61,443 nucleotides of DNA from assembly GCA_009777315.1 (NCBI GenBank), contig WRMD01000004.1, positions 1 to 61,443 of the forward strand, in the 5' to 3' direction. This document shows positions 10,593-19,013 of this stretch, piece by piece. Below the pieces are notes generated by a model. The model worked only from the letters and a program-made list of their open reading frames with translations. It ran no database searches and was not told where the DNA came from. Source of the DNA: Candidatus Saccharimonadota bacterium. GTDB taxonomy: Bacteria; Patescibacteriota; Saccharimonadia; Saccharimonadales; Saccharimonadaceae. The position numbers and the translations under genes are program-made. The stretch's first letter is position 1. Every line of letters begins with the position of its first letter.

Positions 10593-10663
10593 GCTTTAGT
10601 TTAGCATGCGTTTTAGCTAAAGTAAATAGGTATTTTGGAGATAATTGTTAGCTATTTGGGGAA

Positions 10664-10785
10664 CGCAAAACAAGCCCCTTTCGGGGCTCGTCTTGATACA
10701 GGAATACTCCTTTCGTCGGCCGGCTCTTAGTCCTTTCGGACAACTAGGACCCACGCGGTCTTTCCTAGCTACATTCTAACACACC
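10664..10785 (-). ncRNA. Candidate small structured RNA of unknown class
   Basis: Minus strand: TAGAAT-type -10, then GTCCTAGTTGTCCGAAAGGAC hairpin, ending in AAGCCCCGAAAGGGGCTTGTTTTG terminator; no ORF. Confidence 0.4.
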
Positions 10786-10807
10786 TTCGACATAAACGCA
10801 ATATATT

Positions 10808-11230
10808 CTACAGCTCTTTTTCTCTAAGGCCCCATAAAGCCAAAACTTCCTGATGTTTGGTGATTACTAGCAGCCTTTGCAACTTCTTCCTATTAGTCAT
10901 CTTCCTGCTTATGAACCCTAAGATACGTCCATCGTCGACGATAGTTCGCCGCGTATCTAATATCACACTACTTGATTGTCCTAGAGCTTCGCGGAGATTT
11001 TCTGCCACCTTGCCCATCTTCTGGCTTTTTGGGCTTTTCATTTCCCATTTGATCCCTAGCATTAGTATATCCGGCGAAGTTTGCCGGTAGTCTAGGCTAC
11101 GCTTTAAGAAAGTTACTTGGGTTTGGAAATGTGCCGCCAATATCTCCGCCGCCGAAACCTCATGCGGCTCCGGCATTTGATCTAAATCCGGCGGAATTAT
11201 CACTCTCCCTGTTTGTTTTTGCTTTTTCAC
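10808..11230 (-). CDS. Small PD-(D/E)XK nuclease-like protein
   Basis: PDILMLGIKWEMKSPK...LREALGQSS; same D-x8-E-x-K-x19-Q spacing as 21349-21747 and the MuF tail. Confidence 0.6.
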   Translation of the reverse strand: MKKQKQTGRVIIPPDLDQMPEPHEVSAAEILAAHFQTQVTFLKRSLDYRQTSPDILMLGIKWEMKSPKSQKMGKVAENLREALGQSSSVILDTRRTIVDDGRILGFISRKMTNRKKLQRLLVITKHQEVLALWGLREKEL

Positions 11231-11278
11231 TGAGGATGATTGTATCAGAAAGAGTGTCGTCTGGAAATTGCTTGTGGT

Positions 11279-12991
11279 TTACTTAGTTGCTGCTGGTTTG
11301 GGTTTGATGGGGTTGGGTTTGGCTGGTTTGGGGGGCCTAGGGGGTTTGACGAAGGCTTTTTCGGTGACGTCGAATTGTTCCATGTAGCGACCGAAGAAGA
11401 GGCGGGTTTGGGCGTAGAAGGCGGAGAGGGTCATGTAGGTCATGGCGGTGATGGGGACGAGTGCCCATTGGATGACCATGAAGAAATAGCGGAACTTGTG
11501 GTAGTGGCTGGGCATTTTGGGGAGCATTTTGACGGAGAGGATGATGGTGACGGCGAGGCCGGCGAGAGCGACGGTTTGGATGATGGAGAGGACGTTTGGG
11601 AGGGTTTGGGCTTCGAAGCTGACGCGGGCTTGTTGGTTGACCCAGAGGGGGATGAAGCCGCCGAGGGCGACAAGGACAGAGGCGGAGGCCCAGTTGATGT
11701 AGCCGTCCATGGCGCGCCAGAACTTGGCGAGGGTTTTGAAGAAAGGGGCGCGGCGGTGTTTTTTGGTGGTGAAGAGGCGGGTGGCGACGAAGGGGGTGTC
11801 GCTGACGCCGTAAGCCCAGCGGCGGAGTTGCTTGAATTGGGCGTAGAGAGTGCGGAGGAAAGAATGGGAGAGGACGGCGTCTTGGCCGACGGTGGCGTGG
11901 AGGGGGACGACGATATAGTCGCCTTTGAAGTAGAAATAGCTGCGCCAGTATTGGTGGCCGTCTTCGACGATGGTGCGGACGGACCAGAAATCCATGGCTT
12001 CGAGGGCGGAGAGTGGCTGGGCGTGGGAGGCGAAATTGCGGATCATGTGCGAGCGGATGGAGTTGACGATAGACCAGAAAGAGTTGCCGAGGGCGAGGAC
12101 GCGGGTGGGTGCGGGGGCGTCCCAGATATTATTAGTAAAGAGGGTGATGGGCTGGAAGGAGCAGTGGTGGCGGTAGTCGCGGACGATGAATTCGTAGGTG
12201 AGATGGGAGAAATAGTTGGGCTCGGGGCGGTTGTCGGCGTCGAGGGTGGTGACGATGATGTTTTCGGTTTTCCAGCCTTGTTTAGCGACGTATTTGGAGA
12301 GATGGCGGCCGGCGTAAGTGAGGTTGCCGCCTTTGCCGACGACTTCGTTTGGTAGGCCGTCGGGGTGTTTGATGAGGAGGAGGTCGTAGAAGTGGCGTTT
12401 GTACTTGGCAGAGATTTTGTTGACGGTGGCTTCGATGGCTGCCCCGCCCCGCTCTTCGTAAGCGATGACGATGAGGAGGTGTTTTTTGTCGTAGGTGGTC
12501 TGGATGATGGAGTTAAAGGTGGCGTCGAGGATTTCGAACTCTTCGTTGTAGGTGGCGATGATGGCGACGTTGTAGGTTTCGCTGGGTTTTGGGAAGAATT
12601 CGGGGCTTTCGGCCATGAAGCGGAGGTTCTCGAGGTGGAGGTCGGACTGATAGGCGGCGGAGGGATGGTCGGTGAGACGATTGATGCTTTTGTCGGCGTG
12701 CTCGAGATCGTCAAGGCGGGAATCCCAGTCGACGCGATGGGCGCGCATGAGGGCGTTGTGGCCGCGGATGATGTCGCGGGCGATGACGATGGCGCGAGTG
12801 AGGAAGGTGGAAGCGATGAGGAGGATGTAAACGGCCCCGAGGATGGGGCTGATGAAGGAGAGGACAAAAAGGATGGCGATCATGCCGTAGGACATGATGG
12901 CGGGCATGAGCTCCCAGAAGCGGTAGTAGGGGCGGCGCTTGCCGATGGGGATTTCGTTGTCGTAGGGCTCGGCTTTGGGCCTGGTCATCAC
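11279..12991 (-). CDS. Multi-TM family 2 glycosyltransferase
   Basis: VAIIATYNEEFEILDATFNSI, TLDADNRPEPNYF, QLRRWAYG motif, flanking TM helices. Confidence 0.85.
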   Translation of the reverse strand: MMTRPKAEPYDNEIPIGKRRPYYRFWELMPAIMSYGMIAILFVLSFISPILGAVYILLIASTFLTRAIVIARDIIRGHNALMRAHRVDWDSRLDDLEHADKSINRLTDHPSAAYQSDLHLENLRFMAESPEFFPKPSETYNVAIIATYNEEFEILDATFNSIIQTTYDKKHLLIVIAYEERGGAAIEATVNKISAKYKRHFYDLLLIKHPDGLPNEVVGKGGNLTYAGRHLSKYVAKQGWKTENIIVTTLDADNRPEPNYFSHLTYEFIVRDYRHHCSFQPITLFTNNIWDAPAPTRVLALGNSFWSIVNSIRSHMIRNFASHAQPLSALEAMDFWSVRTIVEDGHQYWRSYFYFKGDYIVVPLHATVGQDAVLSHSFLRTLYAQFKQLRRWAYGVSDTPFVATRLFTTKKHRRAPFFKTLAKFWRAMDGYINWASASVLVALGGFIPLWVNQQARVSFEAQTLPNVLSIIQTVALAGLAVTIILSVKMLPKMPSHYHKFRYFFMVIQWALVPITAMTYMTLSAFYAQTRLFFGRYMEQFDVTEKAFVKPPRPPKPAKPNPIKPKPAATK

Positions 12992-13380
12992 AGGAACTCT
13001 CGGTTAATGCCGGCGAGGCGGAAGGCGATGATGAGAATGGCGATGAGGAGGGCGTAGCTGAGGAAGATGACGGCGCGAGCGATGGTGACTTGTTCGGAGC
13101 GGACGAGGCGGAGGATTATAAGCATGTGTAAGAAGCCAATGGCGAGGGCGAGGACGGGGAAGCTGAGGAGATAGGTCCAGGCGGCTTCGTGGTAGAAGTG
13201 GGTGGCGCCGAAGTCAGAATAGCGCGAGACGACGCGGAGCTGCTGCGGACGGACGAAGCTGGCGGTGATGATGGCGATGACAAGGGAGGCGACGAGGAGG
13301 CCGATGACCTGCCAGAAGAAAGACCGGTTGTTGGACCAGAGTTCTCGGAGGGTTTTGCCCGTGCGTTTGATGATTTTCAT
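12988..13380 (-). CDS. Small membrane protein co-transcribed with the glycosyltransferase
   Basis: Several TM segments; overlaps the glycosyltransferase start. Confidence 0.6.
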   Translation of the reverse strand: MKIIKRTGKTLRELWSNNRSFFWQVIGLLVASLVIAIITASFVRPQQLRVVSRYSDFGATHFYHEAAWTYLLSFPVLALAIGFLHMLIILRLVRSEQVTIARAVIFLSYALLIAILIIAFRLAGINREFL

Positions 13381-13398
13381 AATATATATGCTATATGG

Positions 13399-13471
13399 AG
13401 CCGTTGACTGGGATTGAACCAGCGACCTGCTCGTTACGAATGAGCTGCTCTACCGACTGAGCTACAACGGC
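13399..13471 (-). tRNA. tRNA-Thr(CGT)
   Basis: Cloverleaf GCCGTTG/CAACGGC, anticodon loop TTCGTAA, TTCAATC T-loop. Confidence 0.9.
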
Positions 13472-13557
13472 AACTAAATGAGAGACCTCGCGGGTTCTCT
13501 GGTGTAATTATAGCATAAAATTAAAATAACGACCTAGTGGTCGTGATTTTAATTTGG

Positions 13558-13631
13558 CGGGCCCGAGGGGATTCGAACCCCCGGTCTCCTCCGTGACAGG
13601 GAGGCGCGTTAGACCGCTACGCTACGGGCCC
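13558..13631 (-). tRNA. tRNA-Asp(GTC)
   Basis: Acceptor GGGCCCG/CGGGCCC, anticodon loop CTGTCAC, TTCGAAT T-loop. Confidence 0.93.
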
Positions 13632-13752
13632 ATGGGGTGTATTATATATTATATGGCGAGGATTTGCAAGAGGTGAAGGGAACTTCGATCTTGATTTTTT
13701 AGGGCATAATATGGTATAATCAAGATAAAGGGTGTAAGTACTTTAAAATCTT

Positions 13753-14397
13753 GTGGAGGTGACAGTATCGGTGGCAACTCGATCTCAACTAGTAAAGGAC
13801 AAAGGGATAAAGCGGTGGAAACCGGAGTGTGGCGAAGCGACGAGCATGTTTCAGATGTGGGCGTGGTCGCCGGCGGACTGGGTGTCGGTGATGCGGGGGC
13901 TGGTGTTGGCGCCGATGGTGATGATCATCGTCTGGGCGACTGATGCAGCGTGGCAATGGTGGTGGCTGGTCTGGCTGATAATCGGCGCGACGGACAAGCT
14001 GGATGGAGTATTGGCGCGGCGTTTAGGGAAAAGTAGGTTCGGCGAAACTATTGATGAGCAGGCGGATAAGATTTGCATCCTGCTCGGGTTTGCCATAATC
14101 GGCGTGATGGGCTTAGTGTCGTGGATGTTTCTTGTGCCGATGGTAGCGCGGGAGGTGCTTGTGACACTACTCAGGGTGCGCATGCGAGATAAGGGTAGCA
14201 ACGTGATAAACAGTGCGGCCTGGATGGGCAAGGCGAAAGCGGTCGGGCAGTACCTGCTGGTAGGCGTGGCGATTATGCCGACGACCTCGTGGCAGGGGTC
14301 GCTAGTGTTGTCGGTCGCGGCAGTGACATTGACGCTAAGCGTCGTTAGCGGGTTGCAATACGCCGTCGCGGCGGTGCGATGGAAGCCGGTTGAGTAA
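13753..14397 (+). CDS. pgsA: CDP-alcohol phosphatidyltransferase (PgsA-like)
   Basis: TDKLDGVLARRLGKSRFGETIDEQADK matches the CDP-OH-P motif (one residue shorter between AR and G than the usual pattern). Confidence 0.8.
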   Translation: MEVTVSVATRSQLVKDKGIKRWKPECGEATSMFQMWAWSPADWVSVMRGLVLAPMVMIIVWATDAAWQWWWLVWLIIGATDKLDGVLARRLGKSRFGETIDEQADKICILLGFAIIGVMGLVSWMFLVPMVAREVLVTLLRVRMRDKGSNVINSAAWMGKAKAVGQYLLVGVAIMPTTSWQGSLVLSVAAVTLTLSVVSGLQYAVAAVRWKPVE

Positions 14398-14455
14398 TCT
14401 GCTTTGCGGTTGTGGTGGCGTGTCTGGCGCTGTGCTGGAAAGACAAGGTGAATGA

Positions 14456-14480
14456 AAGCTCGGAGTGATCCGGGCTTTTT
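14456..14480 (+). terminator. Intrinsic terminator of the pgsA-like gene
   Basis: AAAGCTCGGA GTGA TCCGGGCTTTTT. Confidence 0.65.
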
Positions 14481-14503
14481 GCTCGCCCTGCTCTGTTTTG
14501 TAA

Positions 14504-14716
14504 CTCCCCACCCCCTACGGGTAGACACAGCGGAGGGAGCGTCCATCATTCTTAGAGTTAGAACTCTCGATGCTGGGAGATATGGTCTCTTCAAACATGA
14601 AGATACTGGAGGCATTTGGCGCCAGTATAAGTGATCCCGACCACCAATTCGCTGTTTGCGGTATACCACGCAGGCCCATGGTAGGGATGAATATACCTAG
14701 CGTGACAGTGGCGAAG
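14504..14716 (-). other. Variable C-terminal domain cassette 1, no start region
   Basis: Minus strand encodes FATVTLGIFIPTMGLRGIPQTANWWSGSLILAPNASSIFMFEETISPSIESSNSKNDGRSLRCVYP*; stop codon just upstream in frame. Confidence 0.7.
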
Positions 14717-14767
14717 TTGGCCTAGCTCGCTAAAGCTCACGGGGATAAGAAACTTTGTAAAGTTTTC

Positions 14768-14983
14768 CTTCGCCACTGTCACGGGTGTTTACTTCTTTGC
14801 TGCGCCTACTCATGGTCTACTTCTCCAATCTGAGCGCATATATTCGTTCACCTCTTCTCTGGGTTCGTTATCTAACATGTCCTATATGGCAGCGTGGAGT
14901 ACTGGCCTGCTCCCGAGCACAGGTAGTAGCACAACACCACATGGCTTCTCCCTCCGCTGTGTCTACCCGTAGGGGGTGGGGAG
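14768..14983 (+). other. Variable C-terminal domain cassette 2
   Basis: Encodes KFSFATVTGVYFFAAPTHGLLLQSERIYSFTSSLGSLSNMSYMAAWSTGLLPSTGSSTTPHGFSLRCVYP*. Confidence 0.7.
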
Positions 14984-15080
14984 TTGCAGAAAGCAAGTAA
15001 CTTTGTTAAAATAATCTTAATGAGGCTTACCTAGTAAACCTCAAAAGGGTTAGATGGTTGCGCCGCGAGGCGCTTTCATC

Positions 15081-15143
15081 TTATTTCCGCCGAAAGTCGA
15101 CGGTTACTTCTAGCAGGCCAAAAAGTAGTATTACTTTTAGCAT
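15081..15143 (-). CDS. Candidate 20-aa hydrophobic micropeptide MLKVILLFGLLEVTVDFRRK
   Basis: Strong Shine-Dalgarno AGAAAGGAGGTGCGT before ATG; followed by GCGCC TCGC GGCGC and GAGGTTTAC/GTAAGCCTC hairpins. Confidence 0.45.
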   Translation of the reverse strand: MLKVILLFGLLEVTVDFRRK

Positions 15144-15291
15144 ACGCACCTCCTTTCTTCTTGGCCGAGGGGCTTCGCCCCTCGGCTAGTTAACGAAAAT
15201 AGACCTTGTTAAACTACGACTAGGATAAGTCTTAACAAAGTCCGTAAAAACGAGGTGGTAGCCTCTGGGACTCTACTAAGCCAGTCAAACC

Positions 15292-15327
15292 CTAGAGGGA
15301 AGCCTATCATGATAGGCTTCCCTCTAG
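15292..15327. repeat. 36-bp perfect palindrome
   Basis: CTAGAGGGAAGCCTATCATGATAGGCTTCCCTCTAG equals its own reverse complement. Confidence 0.9.
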
Positions 15328-15516
15328 CAAGCATAACCCTTGTAGCATTTTGTCTCTGAGCTCTCAGATAAGGAAAACTGCAAAAAGATTTTTTTGCTAA
15401 CAGAGGCGACAAGAAACGTCCACCAAAAAGTTATATTATACGGCTCATGCTTGTTTCCCCTACCCTAAAAGCGGTCGAGGCAGTGGTTAAGGAGGGGGAT
15501 GTGGTAAACTTAAGTC

Positions 15517-16272
15517 ATGATTATATTTGATGATAGCGCGTCCATAGTGAAGCCTGGCGGTTATGGCGGGCTGGATGGTGTTGACCCAAAAATTGGTATT
15601 ATGATGCTGGAGGGTGACAATCTTGAGCGGCTTCAGGCGCAGCGCCCGACCACACCAGTGACTAATATATTCGGGCAGGCGCTGGACACCCCGGTGATAT
15701 TAGACGGAACGGATGTTTTATTGACTTCGCCTACTGGAGGTGCGGAGGCGGTAATGGATATGGAGTTAATGATTGCTAGTGGCGTGGATACTGTCATCGC
15801 TTATGGGACAGCGGGCGCGCTATACAAAAATATGGAGACAGGTACGATAATTATCCCTACAGCGGCGACTCGTGACGAGGGGACGAGTTACCATTACATG
15901 CCAGACACGGATGAGGTGGAGCAAAACCCTGAAACGCTGGCTATTCTTCGCGAAGAGATGCATAAGTGCGGGATCGAATGGGTTGGGGGCAAGACTTGGA
16001 CTACTGATGCGATTTATCGGGAGACGGTGGGCAAGCGCGAGATGATGAAGGAGCGAGGGTGCGTGTGTGTGGATATGGAATGCGCGAGCCTGCTGGCTGT
16101 GGCTAAGTTTCGGGGGATTAGTTTTGTCCAGTTTTTGATTATACTCGATAATATAGATGAAGATGCGCCAAAGACGGATTACGGGCTGTATCAGCAGCGT
16201 TATCGCGAGGAGTTGTTTGATATGGCGTTGGCCGCGGCACAGCGGATCAGAGCGCGTCGCGTTGGCTCGTAG
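15517..16272 (+). CDS. Nucleoside phosphorylase (PNP/UDP family)
   Basis: VIAYGTAGAL, TTDAIYRET, CVDMECASLLAVAKFRG motifs. Confidence 0.8.
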   Translation: MIIFDDSASIVKPGGYGGLDGVDPKIGIMMLEGDNLERLQAQRPTTPVTNIFGQALDTPVILDGTDVLLTSPTGGAEAVMDMELMIASGVDTVIAYGTAGALYKNMETGTIIIPTAATRDEGTSYHYMPDTDEVEQNPETLAILREEMHKCGIEWVGGKTWTTDAIYRETVGKREMMKERGCVCVDMECASLLAVAKFRGISFVQFLIILDNIDEDAPKTDYGLYQQRYREELFDMALAAAQRIRARRVGS

Positions 16273-16325
16273 CAGCGGTGGTGGAAGAGGTGCGAATGTG
16301 CTATAATAGTCTTGTCACATCAGAT

Positions 16326-16410
16326 GCGCGAGTGGTGAAATTGGTATACACGTATGCCTTAGGAGCATATGTCGCAAGACGTGCTGGTTCAAGTCCAGTC
16401 TCGCGCACCA
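16326..16410 (+). tRNA. tRNA-Leu(TAG) with encoded CCA
   Basis: GCGCGAG/CTCGCGC acceptor, anticodon loop CTTAGGA, long variable arm, GTTCAAGTC. Confidence 0.92.
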
Positions 16411-16608
16411 AAATTGATTTATTTTCATGACTATAGCAAACAGCTCGTTCCATAGGTAGGAAGGAGCATTTTTGTTGCTGGTTTCCTTGATCTCGTCCTT
16501 CAAGTAGATGATGGCGTTCTCGCCGTCCTATATGTCGTGCTGGCTCATTTCCTGCACGGCGTTGTATTCTTCCTCCGCAATCATCGACACGAAGTTTGGG
16601 TTGAGCAT

Positions 16609-16655
16609 AGAAAAAGCCCCCGACCTTGCCACACTGGTTGTGTGGAGGTCGGGGG
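16609..16655 (-). terminator. Intrinsic terminator for 16687-17586
   Basis: Minus strand CCCCCGACCT...AGGTCGGGGGCTTTTTC. Confidence 0.7.
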
Positions 16656-16686
16656 TTGTTGATAATGACTTTGCGGTTCACGGTTT

Positions 16687-17586
16687 TTATTCGCTTTCGC
16701 GCCAATTTCCGCTCGGGAGATATTCCGAGACATCTTCGCCTTTTTTGCACTTTGCCTCGAAAGCACGCTTTTGCCCATCGGAGAGAGTGTGCATGAAGTG
16801 GTTGTCGTAGAACCTATACCATTTCGTGAACATCTCCCTGTCAGGTAAGATGTGTTTGTCCACTTCGGGCTCAGGAACATCAATACCGATCTTCTTAGCA
16901 ATTGCATACATTAGATATTCGATATCATACTGCATTTCCGCAAGTCCATCCTGCATGGAATCCCAGTCCTTGTCTGAGATACGCCCGCGTGAGTGGTCGC
17001 GCGACCCATCGTGGTTTAGATACCAAGCCACCTTCGTAATAGAGTAGTATTCGAGGAATAACTCCCATTCGGTTGCGACTTTGATGCGCTCGACATCACA
17101 ACTGCCAGCGTCAATTCCATAAATGCGGGCATTCTTTATGCGTTCTGCTTCTGCATAGGCGTTTGCCTTTTTCGCGTCCTCATTCTCGTAATCAGCGAGT
17201 TTCCGTTCACCAAACAAAACGACATTCTCGATCTTTTGTTGTGCGAACACTCCTCCGCCATTGACGATTTCGCTGAGGCGATTTTCGGGATCGATGAGAT
17301 CCCATTCGATTGTTGTCCTCGCAGGGTTGCTCTCATCATATTGGCAGATCGGCTCTGCGCCCATGAACTCCACGCACTGAGCGAGCAGGACGTTCAGAGA
17401 GGGTTCCCATACTCCTTCGCAATGCACTGTGAGCATGAGATATTTTCCCCTCTCGAATGTAATGAGGAAGCCGACATCGTTGAGGCGGCCTTTCGGTACG
17501 CCGCCCTTGTCTCTTGTTTGGACTCGCGAGATGAAGTCCAACTCACACCCTTCGATTGCACTTAGCATTTCGACCAGTTTGCTCAT
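16687..17586 (-). CDS. Hypothetical cytoplasmic protein
   Basis: 299-aa ORF, RBS aaggaggaag, own terminator. Confidence 0.65.
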   Translation of the reverse strand: MSKLVEMLSAIEGCELDFISRVQTRDKGGVPKGRLNDVGFLITFERGKYLMLTVHCEGVWEPSLNVLLAQCVEFMGAEPICQYDESNPARTTIEWDLIDPENRLSEIVNGGGVFAQQKIENVVLFGERKLADYENEDAKKANAYAEAERIKNARIYGIDAGSCDVERIKVATEWELFLEYYSITKVAWYLNHDGSRDHSRGRISDKDWDSMQDGLAEMQYDIEYLMYAIAKKIGIDVPEPEVDKHILPDREMFTKWYRFYDNHFMHTLSDGQKRAFEAKCKKGEDVSEYLPSGNWRESE

Positions 17587-17669
17587 AACTTTCTTCCTCC
17601 TTGTCGCAAATCGACTACTCCGACCCGATAGCCTGCCCCGTAGAGCCAGTCATCGTTGGCGTTGCCCAT
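17583..17669 (-). CDS. Candidate 28-aa upstream ORF MGNANDDWLYGAGYRVGVVDLRQGGRKL
   Basis: SD AAAGGAG upstream; TGA stop overlaps the ATG of the 299-aa gene (ATGA). Confidence 0.45.
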   Translation of the reverse strand: MGNANDDWLYGAGYRVGVVDLRQGGRKL

Positions 17670-18029
17670 TTCATACTCCTTTCGGAACTCTGTAAGTCAT
17701 TATGTAAAAGTTCATAGTAGGTGTGGGTTCTTCTCGCTTACGGGAGCAAGAAGAGCCATATATGGCTCTTTATTCCATTATATGACCACCCCACCATAAT
17801 CTGTAAAACTCCTAAGAGAATACTCTGTAATTGTAGCACACTTTACCTCGAAAGTCAATATGCCTATGCTGGCTGAACTACCCCTGTAAAATATAATCTC
17901 TCCCTCTACTAGAGTGGCGTACTGCGCTTCTCGCTCCATTGCTTCTGCGTTGTCCACCTCCTGCTGTAAGCTGCTTGACCAACCAAGAAACCGCACTTTT
18001 CGTGCGGTTTTTGGCTCTTATGATTGTGG

Positions 18030-18101
18030 CTCCCCGGACTGGACTCGAACCAGTAACCTCGAAGTTAACAGCTTCTTGCTCCACCATTGAGCTACCGAGG
18101 A
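18030..18101 (-). tRNA. tRNA-Asn(GTT)
   Basis: TCCTCGG/CCGGGGA acceptor, anticodon loop CTGTTAA, GTTCGAGTC. Confidence 0.9.
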
Positions 18102-18123
18102 ATGGATTCATAAGATACAATGG

Positions 18124-18197
18124 TGGGTCGGATGGGACTCGAACCCATGACACCAGGCTTAAAAGGCCCGTGCTCTACCAAGCTGAGCTACCGACCC
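18124..18197 (-). tRNA. tRNA-Lys(TTT)
   Basis: GGGTCGG/CCGACCC acceptor, anticodon loop CTTTTAA, GTTCGAGTC. Confidence 0.92.
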
Positions 18198-18248
18198 TAG
18201 GCTTGGGCCATTCCGTGTTATTATATCATAACAGACAGGAAAGTGGAA

Positions 18249-19013
18249 CTAGATTTGCTTTTTGTTGAAGATGAGGATGGTCGCGGTGATGAGGGCGATG
18301 ATGAGGCCGGCCGTGATAGCGAACGCGGGGAGGAAATCGGAGAGATTGCCCTGCCCCGATAGGAGCGTGTGGGTGGCGCCGGCGAGGGAGATGGGGTTGT
18401 ATTTGGCGGCGACGGGAGCGAGTGAGATGAGCGAGGCGGCGATGATGAAACCACCGCAACTAAAGAGCGCGCCGGTGATGTTTTTGGTGAGGATGCCGCC
18501 GAAGACGAGGAGTGCCAGGACGAGCTGGCCGAAAAGCCAGAGGCCGCCGAAGACGAAAAGCGCGTGGTGGAGGGTTGGCATGTCCCAGAAGTAGGCGGTG
18601 TAGAAATAGGTGACGGCGAAGCAGATGAGGTAGCTGGCGGCCCAAATAGCGGAGGCGACGAGGTATTTGGAGAGGATGACGGTGGAGCGTTTGAGGCCCT
18701 TGGTGAGGAGGTTGATGAGGGTGCCGCGGGAGAATTCGCCGGAGGTGAGGCCGGCAAAAACGATGATGAGGACGAGGATGCCCATTTGGCCGACGTTGGA
18801 GAAGAATTGGGTCCAGGAATCCATGGCGGTGGGGTCGGGCATGGTGATGGTGATGCCGGAGTCGCCGGCCATGCTGAGGATTTCGGGCATGAGGTGGGCG
18901 ACGAGTGGGTTCATAAGGCCGAAGAGCATGAAAACCGCGAGCATGATGGGGAGGCGGTAGGTGCGGGAGTTTTCGATGAGCTCTTTTTTGGCGAAGGCGA
19001 AGAAAGCACTCAT
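18249..19013 (-). CDS. ABC-2 type transporter permease
   Basis: Multi-TM protein adjacent to and overlapping an ABC ATPase; FAGLTSGEFSRGTLINLLTKGLKR. Confidence 0.85.
   Translation of the reverse strand: MSAFFAFAKKELIENSRTYRLPIMLAVFMLFGLMNPLVAHLMPEILSMAGDSGITITMPDPTAMDSWTQFFSNVGQMGILVLIIVFAGLTSGEFSRGTLINLLTKGLKRSTVILSKYLVASAIWAASYLICFAVTYFYTAYFWDMPTLHHALFVFGGLWLFGQLVLALLVFGGILTKNITGALFSCGGFIIAASLISLAPVAAKYNPISLAGATHTLLSGQGNLSDFLPAFAITAGLIIALITATILIFNKKQI

Larger units (their letters stand above)
14504..14983. repeat. 36-bp perfect terminal inverted repeats bounding cassettes 1 and 2
   Basis: 14504-14539 CTCCCCACCCCCTACGGGTAGACACAGCGGAGGGAG is the exact reverse complement of 14948-14983. Confidence 0.9.

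Noticed and set aside
11240-12355. Long plus-strand ORFs (371 aa and 230 aa) opposite the glycosyltransferase
   Set aside because: Low-complexity G/E/D/V-rich translation, antisense to a well-supported gene; artefact of GC-rich codon use. The same applies to long antisense ORFs over groEL, valS, the ABC genes and the deacetylase.
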